Shown one piece after another: positions 1 to 12,500 of a DNA stretch of 64,000 bases (within the stretch, counting starts at the first letter, position 1; each line of letters begins with the position of its first letter). A program made the translations under genes and the position numbers. Origin of the DNA: Cucumis sativus (lineage: Eukaryota > Streptophyta > Magnoliopsida > Cucurbitales > Cucurbitaceae); the NCBI RefSeq assembly GCF_000004075.3, contig NC_026656.2:22950607-23014606 (forward strand), written 5' to 3'. A model generated the notes under the pieces. That model did no database searches, was not told where the DNA came from, and saw only the letters and a list, made by a program, of their open reading frames with translations.

Positions 1-1039
1 CTCATGTTCATACAAAAAATGGTTTTGACATAATCATTTATCAGGCGTTTACAATTGATTGCCAGATCATTACTTATGAGAGCAAAACTTCCATTATCTG
101 TATGGAGTCATGCTATTCTGCATACAACATCACTTATACGCATAAAACTGATATCTTATCATAAGTACTCCCCAATACAATTAGCTTATGGTCAGAAGCC
201 AAATATTTCTCACTTGCGAATTTTTTGTTGTGCAGTATATGTTCAAATTTCCCCACTACAACGTATTAAAATGGGACCTCAAAGAAGATTAGGAATATAT
301 GTTGGATTTGAATTCCCATCAATTATTAGATATCGTGAACCTTTGACGGGTGATGTATTTATTGCACGATTTGTTGATTTTCATTTTAATGAGACAACTT
401 TTCCAACATTAAGGGGAGGAACTAAGAAGTTGGAAAATAAAATTACCTGGAATATATCGTTATTGTCTTATTTAAATCCTCGTACAAGACAATGTGAACT
501 AGAAGTTAAAAAGATAGTTCATTTACAAAGTGTAGCAAACCAAATGCTAGATGCATTTACAGATACTAAGAAAGTGATCAAGTCATATATTTCAGCTGCA
601 AATACTCCATCTAAAATTGAAATCCCAATTCAGCAAGTTGTTGAATCTATGTTGAGGCAAAAACATGGTAAACCAATAGGTTCAAAGGATTAAAATCCTC
701 AAAAAATAAAATTGATCAATAGTCGAAATGACTTAATTGACAATAGAAACATTCAAGAAGAAGTCCTAAACATAACTAATGGTAAAAATGTTGAAGAGAC
801 TCAAGTATATGAAGATAACAATGAGATTTCGATAAATTATACGAAGACAGGAAAAAAATGGAATAGAGCTAATGTAGTTGTGGAGAACATTTTTGCCTAT
901 AATGTTGCACATAATATTATTCATGAAAATGAGGATTCTGAACCTAAATCTGTTAACGAATGTTGTAATAGAAAGGATTGGTCCAAATAGAAAGAAGCTA
1001 TCCAAGCATAATTGAATTCACTTTCGAAACGTGAAGTTT

Positions 1040-1830
1040 TTGGACTTATAGTTCATACACCTAAAAGTTAAAACTTGTGGGATTTAAATGGATATTTGTG
1101 CGTAAAAAAAAATGAAAATGATGAGGTCACTAGATATAAAGCACGCCTTATTACATAAGGATTTTTTCAAAGATCGAGCATTGATTATGAGAAAACATAT
1201 TCTCCTATAGTGGATGCTATTACATTAAGATGTTTAATTAGTTTGACTATATGTGAAAACCTTGATATGCATCTTATGGATGTAGTTACAACATATTTGT
1301 ATGGATCTTTGAAAAATGAAATCTATATGAAAATCCTTGAAGAATTTAAGATACATAAATCATATAATTCAAAATCTAGAGAATTATATTCAATCAGATT
1401 ACAAAGATCATTATATGGATTGAAACAATCCAGACGGATGTGGTACAATCGCTTAAGTGAATATTTGTTGAAAGAAGGTTATCAAAATAATCCAATTTGT
1501 TCATGTATTTTTACTAAGAAATCATAGTCAGGATTTGCTATCATAGTTGTATATGTTGATGACTTAAATATAATTGGAACTCCTGAAGAACTTTCAAAGT
1601 CACTAGAATATCTCAAAAAGGAATTTGAGATGAAGGATCTTGGCAAAATAAAAATTTTCCTTGACTTACAAATTGAGCATTTACTCAATGAAATTTTTAT
1701 TCATCAATCGACATATACAGAAAAGATTTTAAAAAGATTCTACATTGGACAAATCACACCCATTGAACATTCCAATGGTGGTTCGATCACTAGATGTGAA
1801 AAAAATATCTTTCGACCTTGAGAAGATAAT
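1040..1830 (+). pseudogene. copia reverse transcriptase domain, broken
   Basis: The best-preserved block of the upstream element. A 105-residue open stretch at 1210-1527 reads like the copia RT core (a diagnostic short motif LYGLKQ followed by W and Y residues about ten positions on). The catalytic VYVDD box lies just after an in-frame TAG near 1525. A second open piece at 1630-1821 carries the MKDLGKI...FLDLQIE-type motif found after the YVDD box. Stops between the pieces show that the copy is dead. Confidence 0.85.
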
Positions 1831-2786
1831 GAAGAATTAGTTGGTCCTGAAGTACCATACCTTAGTGCAATAGGTGCAATAATGTATCTTGCTAATAACA
1901 CGAGACTGGATATAGCAATTTCAATAAATTTATTAGCAAGATAGAGTTCTTCTCCAACAAAAAGACATTGGAGTGGAGTTAAGCAGGTACTTCGTTATCT
2001 TCGAGGGATGATTAATATGAGTTTATTTTATTCAAACAAATGAAACTTTGATCTAGTTGGTTATGCAGATGTTGGATATTTATCTGACCCACTCAAAACA
2101 ATATCTCAAACAGGTTATCTGTTCACATGGGAGGAACTGTTATATCTTGGCGATCTATAAAGCAAACCGTTACATCCACTTCATCAAATCATGTAGAAAT
2201 TCTTGTAATTTGTGAAGCTAGTACATAATGTGTATGGTTGAGATCAATTACTCACATCATATTCAAGAAACATGTGGTTTGTCTTTCAATAAAAATCTAC
2301 GAACATTATTGCTTGAGGACAATACTAAATGTATAGCACAAATTAAATGAGGGTATATAAAAGGAGATAAAATAAAACATATCTCACCAAAACTTTTCTA
2401 TACACATGACCTTAAAGAAAATGGTGACATTCGTGTTCAACAAATTTCTTCAAAAGACAACTTGGCGAACTTATTCACAAACGCATTACCCACACCAACA
2501 TTTGAAAAGCTAGTGCACAACATTGGAATATCATGACTCAGAGAACTCAATTGATGTATTTATAAGGGGTTGTAGAAATATTGCCTCTTAGGAATAGAAA
2601 TATTGCACTCTTTTTTCCTTGACATTGGTTTTCCCCATTGGGTTTTCCTGGAAGGGTTTTTAATGAGGCAGTTATTAATATATAAAATGATGTACTCTTT
2701 TTCCTTCACTAGAATTTTTTTTTCCATCTGGTTTTTTTCCTCGTAAGGTTTTAACGAGACATTTATTTTATATAATATAGATATCT

Positions 2787-2795
2787 AAGGGGGAG
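2787..2795 (+). other. polypurine tract of the copia element
   Basis: A nine-base purine run (AAGGGGGAG) lies four bases before the LTR start. In LTR retrotransposons this primes plus-strand DNA synthesis. Its position and strand fix the orientation of the element. Confidence 0.85.
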
Positions 2796-2798
2796 TAT

Positions 2799-3070
2799 TG
2801 TAAATATAATTATGTAGATATTCATAACCTACAATATGTTACTAATAATATTCCTATAACTCTTCCTTTATTACATGTTGTAACATTCATCCCATTGAAT
2901 TCCATAGTGTAACCTATACCATGAGATGTTCTATAAATAAAGGTATGTAGTGCATTTGTAAGAGACACCACAATTGAGTTCAATTGATCTCTACTTCCTC
3001 TCTTCTTCATTCTCTTCTTTGTGTTGTTTCATGGTTCTTATTTAGCCTCTTTATTCTTTATTTCATAACA
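2799..3070 (+). repeat. 3' LTR of the copia element (272 bp)
   Basis: Begins TGTAAATATA directly after the polypurine tract and ends TTTCATAACA, giving the usual TG...CA ends. A TATA-like stretch (CTATAAATAAAGG, near 2932-2944) and a pyrimidine-rich tract near 2990-3020 fit the U3/R layout of a short copia LTR. The 5' LTR is outside the window, so its age cannot be estimated from divergence between the two LTRs. Confidence 0.8.
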
Positions 3071-3884
3071 GGAAAGACTAATTTTAAACAAAGAATAGAA
3101 AAAAGATAATTAAAAAAAATGACCTAATAATAATAATTATTAAAATAACTCGAAAAGAAAATAGAAGAATGAACAAATGCATATTTAAAAAAATATTATT
3201 GTGATTAAATCAAATGTTTGTATAGAATGACAAAATAATTTCAAAAATTCATTTTTATTACTTTTTCAAGGTTTGCAGCGCAGTTGCTGGAGTTGGTGGC
3301 TAGAAGTTTCCTGGCAGAGTTGTAAAAAATGACACCCAATGGTCGATTGACAATGGTCACCAGAGGTGGTGTTTGGAGTTCTGACAAATTTTCTATTCAA
3401 ACCCATGAGAAAGAGTGTAGAAAGCCTTAGTGAAGGTCATCGTTGATCAATGGTGAAAAGGGTCAACGATCTGCAACGTTTAAGACAATTGGTTGGTCAT
3501 CGACCATCATGACAACTGGTCACCAAGGATCATGGCTATTGGTCATTAACCATCACTACGATCATTTGTTAATAGGCCTGACTTTGATAGTTAACGACAA
3601 TGATTGGTCATCGTCGATCAAGATGTTCACCCGACGACAGTAATGTCCAAAGTTGTAGGTCAGCAACGACCAAGATGATTGGTCACTGATGATCGATAAT
3701 CAACGGTCAAGACTATCTAAAGGCGAAGATCAAGATGATTTGAAGGTGACGGTTAAGACGATCAATCGTCATGACTGTCATCGATCATCATGGTTGATCG
3801 TGAAATTGGCTAACATTTGTTGTCAATGGACATCAATGATTATTAATAAAAGATTGTCAAATTTTTTCTAAAACATATGACGTT

Positions 3885-3888
<4 letters not shown>
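3071..3888. repeat. spacer with degenerate GGTCA/CGATCA short repeats
   Basis: The first 200 bases are plain AT-rich spacer. From about 3430 to 3830 the sequence is dominated by variants of GGTCA, CATCGA and GATCAA words at irregular spacing, like a decayed simple satellite. Open frames here (for example 3443-3643) follow the repeat and resemble no protein family. Similar complementary words recur at 26.1-26.5 kb and 28.2-28.4 kb. Confidence 0.5.

Positions 3889-3918
<30 letters not shown>
3889..3918. repeat. (TA)n microsatellite
   Basis: An uninterrupted run of about 15 TA units. Confidence 0.95.
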
Positions 3919-3919
<1 letters not shown>

Positions 3920-4547
3920 CAAACCCATGGGTTTGGTTTCTTAATCCAGGAATTTTATTCCAACTATCCAAACATGAGTTTGGTTTCAAATGTCAAACCC
4001 CCCTAATTCTAAACTCATTGGCCAAACAACGCCTTAGGCTTTTCATCCTTAGCTCAACTATTTCACTCATCATCTTGTGCCATATAAAATTGTGATGTTG
4101 TCCTTGATAGTTCTTCAAAACTGAGATGTTCCCCTTAGCATTAAGGAGTGAAGTTCTTACCCATTGAATTCTTAAACCCAATATGGAAAGACATAGCTTG
4201 CTCGTTGCACAAGTTTACATAACAATCTACCTTTTCCTCCTTTACTTGGCTTCTACGCCTGATAGTCATTCTTTACTTAGCTTTAACTCCTGACAACCAT
4301 ATGAGAGAAAACTTAAAATGTAAGTCAAAGACTTAGTGAGTGATGGGTTTAGGAAATACCTTTATAAAGAATACAACAAGTTCAATAATAACAGACATTC
4401 TTAATCTCATAAACACGAGTATTCATCGCATCAACACAAATTCTCATTACATCAATTTACAATCACGACAATCACAAACAATCCCATGCGTTTCAGTTCA
4501 TCAAACATTCACCATTCATTGTCGGGACCTGTGATTCTCTTATCCAC

Positions 4548-4890
4548 ATCCAATCGCCTATACCCTAGAATTCACTTCACCAGCGTCTCGCATTAAATAT
4601 GGGATTGTCACCAGCGTCTCGTAGCACACATTCTCATTTCAGACCTGGAATTCGTTTTCACCAACATCTCATCACTTGGACTTGGGATTGACTTTCACCA
4701 GCGTCTCCTAAATCATTCCTCATCTAGATATGTGATTCACTTCACCAACATCTAGCTTTTAAGCACACAACTTATTCTCGCCCAAACTTGGGATTCATTT
4801 CACCAGCATTTACCTGCCTAGACATGAGATTCACTTCCACCAGCGTCTCACGTTAAACTTGGGATTTCCATCAACATCTTGCAATAGATC
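4548..4890 (+). repeat. degenerate tandem repeat with CACCAGCGTCTC core
   Basis: About eight imperfect copies of a unit built as 'gggattcacttcaccagcgtctc' (shown here as two joined short words, GGGATTCACTT and CACCAGCGTCTC), spaced irregularly at about 30-60 bases. Cores are visible near 4572, 4611, 4660, 4698, 4743, 4800, 4840 and 4870, with variants CACCAACATCTC and CACCAGCATTTA. No open frame crosses the array. The flanks (4100-4548 and 4891-5200) hold only AT-rich spacer. Confidence 0.7.
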
Positions 4891-5224
4891 AACAATACCA
4901 CACATCACACAATCATTTCGTTCAACAAATGAGAAACATTAGCTCAACAACTTACTTTCAATGCATAAACTGACAGCAATAACAATATCATACAATAAGC
5001 ATCAACATAAGATCATAAAAGAACTTGTTTCATACAATCACAAAAGCAAACGTTATAATAGGATATTAAATAGCAAAGGTAAAAAGGTTAATTTGATGGA
5101 TATTAAATAGCAAAGAGAACGATTATTTGTTATTTTAAAAGGAAAAGGAATAGGAATTATTAAGTAAAAAGGCAATAATAATAGTAATTATTATTATTAT
5201 TATATTAAATAGGATATCGTTAAA

Positions 5225-5853
5225 CGTGCACACCATATCTCTTCTTCCATTCTTTTGACCTAGCCGCCGCCTACCGTTCGCCGTCCTTCTTCGCCGACGA
5301 CGTCTCTGTCTACATCGTCCCGTCGAAGTCGTTCAACGCCGCGCCCTCAGTCCCGTCGACTCCGTCCCCGTCTTCTTAACCATCCGAAACCGGCCCGCTT
5401 CTCCTCCGTCGAAGCCTCCGCCGGCCGTAGCTCTTCATCGCACAGCGTCACTGGCCGTCGCCTCCCATCCACGTTAGTGTAGCCTCCGTGTCCCTCCGGC
5501 CGAGCCTTTCGTTCCAGTTGAGACGCTAGCCGACGTCTCTGTCACCGAGCCGTTCTCTTCACGAGCCGCGCGTCCAAGCCAAGTTCCTTACCAGAGCCGT
5601 TTGAGAGCCGATTTCCTTGAAGTTGAGCTGAGCCCTTAATTTCTCCAAGCCATTTACTTTTTGAGCCATCATCTTTTCGGTTAGTATTTGATTTTTCGTC
5701 AACATTGAATTTTAGAGAATTGGTGTGACCTAAAAGATCTGAACGAAGAGCGAAAGCTACACTGATTACTTCTCTAAGGAAAAAACTAACCCCCTAATCT
5801 TCTTCCTCCAAGCTTTCCACTGATTTTCGACCCAAATATTCTTCAATTTGGCG
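5225..5853 (+). other. GC-rich candidate 5' leader exon of the VOZ gene
   Basis: After AT-rich spacer the composition changes sharply at about 5225 to a C/G-rich block with many CCG, GTCG and TCC words up to about 5560. It is followed by pyrimidine-rich sequence and possible splice donors near 5680 (GTTAGT) and 5854 (GTAACT). The first VOZ coding exon opens after an acceptor at 6293-6294, so an untranslated first exon is expected upstream. This block is the best candidate. It could instead be an old repeat, and no transcript evidence is available here. Confidence 0.4.
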
Positions 5854-6335
5854 GGTAACTATTCTTTGTTCATTTCTGTTTTTTTTTTCTTTTTCAATAC
5901 GTAAATTAGGGTTGAATCGAACGACCTCTTACTGAGTCGAATCTTTGATAGTTTCTTTGATGGCACACAGAGATCATGCTGAATTAGTAAATGACAGAAA
6001 AACATGTTTAAGATTTTTCCGAAATTGTAAATAGAGTCCTGATGAATTAGCTTCGGTGAACTTTGTGATCATCTTATGATCGGTACAATGGTTACAATTT
6101 TACTTATTTCCAATGCAGTCTCCTATTTCCTGAACTGAGTAAGAGGGAGTGGAATAATATTGAACGGTAGCATTACAAATGTATTCATTTCAAAAGCCCA
6201 TATGATTTTTTTTCCTTCTCGGTATGTTCTGTTTTGCAATCTGAACGGACTTTATATATAGGGTTGGTTCTTCATTGTGATTTCTTTTTTTCAGTTGCTG
6301 CTAAGATAGTTTTGGTGGAAGAAAAGAGACGATCA

Positions 6336-8676
6336 ATGCCGAAGGGTTTGAAGAGTAAATGTCAATCTACTTCTCATCAGCTTTTGAAGGAAAAAGCAAA
6401 GAACCGTGTTAATGACCTTCAAGGGATATTTACTAATCTTCAAAATGCAAGAAAGGAGAGTCGTACTACTGACGTTGCTGTCTTGGAGGAGCAAGTCCAT
6501 CAGATGCTCAGGGAGTGGAATGCTGAGCTTAATGAACCTTCACCTGCATCTTCATTAGTTGTAAGTATTTTTTAGAACTTTTTTCCCTCTTTGCAAAGAA
6601 TGTTTTTCTCTTCCATCAATTTTGTGTAATCTAAATGCCCTAAACATTCAATTAGGAGGGTAGTCTTGGATCATTCTCACAAGAGTTAGCCCGTCTTCTT
6701 GAGCATTGTGATGAGCAAGATGATGCAACTAGTACATTGGCTGAACCAAAGGCTGAACCTGAACTCCACTGCATTCTTGGCAGCAATCCGTCAAATTTCG
6801 TACAGGTAGGCCTTTTCTTCATTTTCTGTTTTGGTCAACTCCATGTTTCAGCGGGTGAATAATGTATTTACTGGCCTCTCTTATTCACAAATTCTCTGCA
6901 TGGAATCAATCTAATCCAGCTTCTACTGTAAAGGATTAATGGAGAAGTGTTGCCAATTAAAGAAAATCCACAAAGTTTCTTAACCATTTAATAAAGTTCT
7001 ATTAACTATACTTGAGACCCAATCCTGTTGTGTTTTCTATTTTATGCCATTTGCTGAAAACTGGCTGGTTTCTCTTGGGACCCATGTCTACAAAGCCCAG
7101 CTTCTTCAAGCATGTGACTCTTTTTTATTGGATTAGTTGTTTGCTTCTTATTTGTGATGCCAGTATCTGCATAACAGTTGTGAGAATTAAGGCTTATCAA
7201 TTAATCCAGCCTGATTTTTTTCTTCTTTTTTGTCATTATGGTATATGTGCTTCTATTTTTTTGTTTGTGATTTTCTGTTTAAAGAAATTGACTTGGGCCA
7301 TGTTACTTTAAAATAAAATGGTTAAAATGTGGAAATTTTGATGTAACCTCACAGTTCTTACCAACAAATCACAGCACATGTCTGTCAAATGAGACTTTGA
7401 GCATCTGGTTTTCTGCCATCCTGAGAATGTATAATATATTTTGTAATCTAATAGATGCTAACTAGCTGAACTGATTCTGCCACCAGGATGGTTTTTGTAT
7501 TCCAGAGCTCCAACACGAAAGTTTTTTCGGATTTGAGGAGTGCAAAGTGTCTCCTTTAGATATTCAGAATTATTCATTTTACAAATCGGACATGGCTACT
7601 CAGTCTAATTGTCAAAGTTTCAAATTAGATCAAAACTTAGAGCAGACCACGATGGTCAGTAAGGATGATATGTCTACTTTGAATTGCCATATATTGAATT
7701 CACAACCAGAGTTTGACTATGGGGTTCTTATTGGGGCATCGGATGTGGGAGACTTTATTCAGGACACAAAGCCCAGTATTCTCCCAAATATTGCACCCCG
7801 ACCATCTGCTTTTATGGGCCCGATATGTGCTCTCTGGGATTGTTTCAGACCTGCTCAAGGATCCAAATGGTGTCAGGACTATTGCAGTAGCTGTCATTCT
7901 GTTCTTGCTATAAACGAAGGCCTTCCTGGAATGATTCCAATATTGCGTCCTGGGGGAATTGGGTTTAAGGATGGTCCTTTGTTTGCTGCTCTTCAGGCAA
8001 AGACACAAGCCAAAGAAGTTGGAATACCCATATGTGATGGTGCTGCAACAAGGAAATCTCCATGGAATGCTCCTGGTAAAACCTTTATGTTGCTTTCTAA
8101 CTTTTTCCTGTTTTCCTGATTTTATTTTTCTTTTCTTGTTTTATTTATTATAATTACTCATTTTCCATTGATGCTCTTTATTCTGTCCTAGTGAGTTGTA
8201 TCAATTGGTGTGTATTTATAGTGAGTATTTTCATTGTTGCAGAGCTTTTTGATATTACATTTCTTGAGGGGGAGACAATCAGGGAATGGCTCTACTTCGA
8301 CAAGCCTAGACGAGCCTTTGAGAGTGGCAATCGAAAGCAAAGGTCATTGCCGGATTATAGTGGCCGTGGTTGGCATGAATCAAGGAAGCTAGTGATGAAG
8401 GAGTTTGGTGGTCAGAAGAAGTCTTATTACATGGATCCACAGCCATCAAGCACTCTTGAATGGCATTTGTATGAGTATGATATCACCAATTATGATTCAT
8501 TCGCATTATATAGGCTGGAACTCAAACATGCTGATACAAAAAAGAGTCCAAAGGGAAAATTGGCAGCGGATCCTCTGGCCGATCTTCAGAAGAAGATGGG
8601 AAGGCTTACTGCAGAGGGCCCTGTTGAGCTTGGACAACAAGTTAAAGGCAAGATGACGATGAAGAGAAATAATTAA
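6336..8676 (+). CDS. VOZ: VOZ (vascular plant one zinc-finger) transcription factor
   Basis: Four coding exons: 6336-6560, 6656-6805, 7487-8075 and 8243-8676, all with GT/AG introns, giving 465 residues. VOZ proteins are plant DNA-binding factors that act downstream of phytochrome in flowering and in stress responses. Domain A (residues about 8-75, [11 protein letters not shown] and the [12 protein letters not shown] helix) and Domain B (from about 235) are both present. The zinc-finger ligands are C239, C244, C258 and H262, followed by the conserved basic block ([19 protein letters not shown]). The ATG at 6336 matches the usual short N-terminus. A leader exon is expected because an acceptor precedes it at 6294. 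Two oddities: cysteine replaces the usual residue just before the ligand histidine (C261), and the C-terminus stops soon after the conserved region. I cannot tell VOZ1 from VOZ2. Confidence 0.93.
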
Positions 8677-9518
8677 AGTCTGATACTGCAAATATCAACC
8701 TTGCTCCGCATCATCAGAATATGACGAGCACTAACTGATCAACCGATTCTTATAATGGCACATATTGGGATCTTGCCTGCTGCTGTATTTTCGTGGCAAG
8801 GTTACTGTCAGTTTTAGTCTCGAAGTGCCTGCTTTATGTTAATATATGCTCTTCGGTGCATTGTCTGGTGATCCATGGCATTTTGACCCCATTTTTTTTT
8901 ATATATATATATAGAAGGGAGATTCTGAATGCTAAATTAATCTAGAGGGGTTCCTTGGAGTTTCATTCAATATGCAGGGAAATTCCTGTTTCCAAGTTTG
9001 CATTTGATCCAGAAAATTTGTGTTTCCGTTTGTGTATAATTAGTTTAAATGGTAACCTTTAGTTGCTAAAAAATTGTATAGAGGTTAGTCATTTGATGTT
9101 TTAGCCATTTGCATTATTTCCATCTCTCTTGGGAACACAGCCTTTGGGCTTGGCTAGATTTTATCCATATTTCATGAATGGGAAACGTAATTTGCATAAC
9201 AATTGGTGGATGAAAATATTCTGCTTTTCTTCGTTGGTATGTTGTTTTAACACATGAAAAATGGTCATTGCAGTTTTACTATTCAATTAACATACTCTGG
9301 AGAAAGGGATTGTAAGCTTTAATATTTAATATTACATGTATCTACATTAGGTGTACATGCAACCCACCTTCCACTTGTGGTTTCTAATAATCCATAGCAC
9401 CAAATAACTTCTAGTTTCTCAATGGTATAAAATTAAAAGGCACATTAGTCCACCCTATCCTTATGATTTCTTCTTTCCCTTCAATAAGTGTTCCTATGAT
9501 AGTAGTCAGAAATGATCA
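8677..9518. other. convergent 3' flanks of VOZ and ACX3
   Basis: 842 bases between two stop codons of facing genes. It must hold both 3' untranslated regions. Short TA runs near 8900 and AT-rich sequence are seen, but no further gene. Confidence 0.6.
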
Positions 9519-12500
9519 TTATGCAGAACCGTCTGCAGTGCCTTCCTTTTGCTGCACCGAAGACCAAGAATTGGACTCTACCCAGTTGTATGCTATAGGA
9601 GCCAGGAACGCGTCAGGTATGCCAAAAGAGTTGACAAGTGCTAGAGCATGAGGTCGTATTTCGCTGCATAGTTTCTTCACTTCCTGCCTCACCGCAGCTA
9701 CATTTTCTGGTGATAAATAACCATAGCGGAGGAAGGAAGCATCTTCCTCCAAGCAAATCAAGGCATACATGGATCTTAGAAGACCTAAAACGTTCTGTAG
9801 GGTAGACCACATATTCAAATGTTCGTAATAGGCAAGATAATATCAATGGAAAGATACCAGATTTTCGTTCTTGTGTATGAAGAAATAGAAGGAATACAAA
9901 GTAGAGATGGAAACTTTTACCTTTATCGAACCGGAGGGTACACTATTTTCAACTTCGATAAAACAATGCAATATGGCTTTCTCAGAGAAAGCTCTGCCCA
10001 AGTCTTCTGCAAACAGAAAGCTCTAGAACACCAGAAAGGATAATGCAGGTTAGAGGGTCGTATAGTAAGAGTCTAGAGAAAAGTTGATAAATAAGAAGCA
10101 AATAATCTCACCTGAATGAAGGCATATTCTTTGCTGTTGCCCCGTGCTACATCTTGAGATACTTCAGCAGCTAAACGATTCAATAAATCTCTCTCTCTTA
10201 AGCAAAATGCATCGGTCTGACGCAAAAGTGGTAAGAATTAGCATTTAAAATTTGATATCACCGATCAGGTAAAAAAATAATGTTCATGTTACCTGGAATT
10301 GACAGCTCCTGAGGATAGAACTTGTAAGCTTAGAAGGAATGACAGGGCAGGCCTTATTCATGTGTTCTAATCCCAACCCTTTAAATGGCTTGTTTCTCTT
10401 CTTAGCTGCTATGAACTCAGCGAGGAGTGCCTTGCTCACCTGCAATGAAATATTTAACCTCCTAAATCCGACAGGTATAAGATCACAAATCGAATAAAAC
10501 TCACAACAACCTATATGTTTGTTATCACTACAGCAGCACAGTTCCTATGCGGTGAATTTTCTTCCTCAACATTCTTTATGCTGAGAATTTTGTTTGAATT
10601 GTAATATACAAGTAATATGATGTAAACCACATACCTGCTGCATTAGGACGTTATTGTCACCTTCAAATGTAGACTGAACATCAAATTCAGATATCAGTTG
10701 GCCAATTCGATTTTCAGTCTTCAGGCCTTGGCCTCCACACGCTTCACGACATTCCTTGTACAGAAATTAAGAATATAATATTAATATCTTCAACCATTTG
10801 GATATCTAAAGCCAACAACAAAATTCAAACCCCAACCTGAAGTGATCTGATATTATGCCAGGTAAATGTTGCTTTAAATGCACTTGAAACAATGTGCAAA
10901 GTTTTGACAGATTCAGGTGTTCTCTTCACGTAGATATTTTTCAATTCAATTGCAGCAAAACTCATAGCATATCTGCACAATTAGCATCGTTCATAATCTA
11001 TGCCAGCATGTACATCACTAAGATAATCATTATTCTTACTTTGATCACTTCTTTTTTCATTTTAAACATGCGGGTTCACATTTACCGAAAGAATGATGTT
11101 AATGTCCATATCCTCGAAACAACAAAGGGATTAAGATGCTTCCATAATTGCAAAACAGTTAGTGAACTAAACTATGCATTCCTGCAAATAATTAAGATCT
11201 TTTTTTACTCAAAACTAGGTAGACTATGCTTGCAATTTACTAGTCCACATGCATTCAGCAGAATCGCATTAAGTATTCAAAAATTTAGTACAGCTTATTT
11301 ATAAATTTCACCCCAAATGGAATAGAAGCCACAACTAGACACGAATATAGTGCACGGCTAAAATGTCTAGTAGCTGTTGAAAGTATGAATAAATTCAATT
11401 TATCCTTCCATAAAATCAACAGAAAAATTTATAAACAATGTTAATCATAATTGCTTAATATGAGCTATCTCAAAAACGTTAGTCTCCAAGGGAAAGAAAG
11501 ACAACGAGTTTTACGAAGAATAAAATTCTGGATGCAAGAGAACTTTAGTTTTGAAGACTCACGTCTTAGCAAGAAGAGGCAGCAATCGCTTTTGATGACT
11601 AGGGTAGTCTAGCAATTGGATTTCAGGCTCATTTGGTGTAAGTGAGAAGGCTCTCCTTGTTAATGAGTATCTTATAGCAATTGCTAAACCAATCTGGCAA
11701 TTGAATGACGTGATGCTTATAAGTAAACGGCTATAAAATCTGAATGAGACCCATATAGTTCCAGATTCAACAATACTGATAAATGCAAGGTTATACATAT
11801 AACCAACAAACCTTTGCTGAATAAATTGCAGAAACGGAAATGGTTACCCGACCAGATGTCAAAGGTGCCATAAATGCTGCAAATCTCTGAAAGTAGGTAG
11901 CAAAAGAATCATGAACACAGTACCACTTCAAGTAGAAGTATCAAATTTTAGGTAGCTTTCTATCAGAAGAGAAAATACAAAAAAATCAAACATTCGTACA
12001 TGCATGCTTACACACACACGCACATACATATAAGTATACACTGAAATATTAGAAAAATTGACCTTGTCCGGGTCATCTGTAGCACTTATATATTTCCCTT
12101 CTACTGATACATCAGCTACTGAATTCAACAAATTTTCCCTTGGAACTCTCACATTGTCAAACCTGAAATACATTTTCAAAACTCCTAATTGTAGAATAGA
12201 ATATGATTCTCCCTGCAGTTCAATAAAACTTATATTATCTTCAACACAACATAAGTTACTTACCAGATCCGCCCATTATCAACCCCATTCAAACAAAGTT
12301 TATGACCACAATCTGCTATACGTATGTTTGGAGAGATATTACCATCTGCATCCCTGATCTGGGCTATAAAAGCATGGACACCTTCATTTTTCCCATTTAT
12401 GTCAAGCTGCGAAAAGACTATAGCATGTGTTGCATGCTAAAGATTAATCGAACATGTCAGGAAGATAAATTAATTTGATGGGTACATAGTAAATACAAAT

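Larger units (their letters stand above)
1..2798 (+). mobile_element. Ty1/copia retrotransposon, 3' part of internal region, decayed
   Basis: Remnant of a copia-type pol region whose 5' end lies outside the window. In order it shows the C-terminal part of the integrase (about 55-690), reverse transcriptase (about 1040-1830, with the family YVDD catalytic box near 1550-1565 and an LYGLKQ motif near 1414-1431), and RNase H (about 1900-2560). The order integrase, RT, RNase H is diagnostic of Ty1/copia rather than Ty3/gypsy. The reading is broken by many stops and frame changes, for example at 691, near 988, near 1525 and near 1820, so it cannot make a working polyprotein. It is followed by a purine tract and an LTR in the expected orientation, so the 3' end is preserved. 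Confidence 0.9.

Noticed and set aside
7012-7311. 99-residue open frame inside the VOZ gene
   Set aside because: Lies wholly in VOZ intron 3 between consistent splice sites; T-rich and hydrophobic with no motif.
10894-11304. 136-residue plus-strand frame
   Set aside because: Antisense to ACX3 exon 8 and the following intron; no family resemblance.
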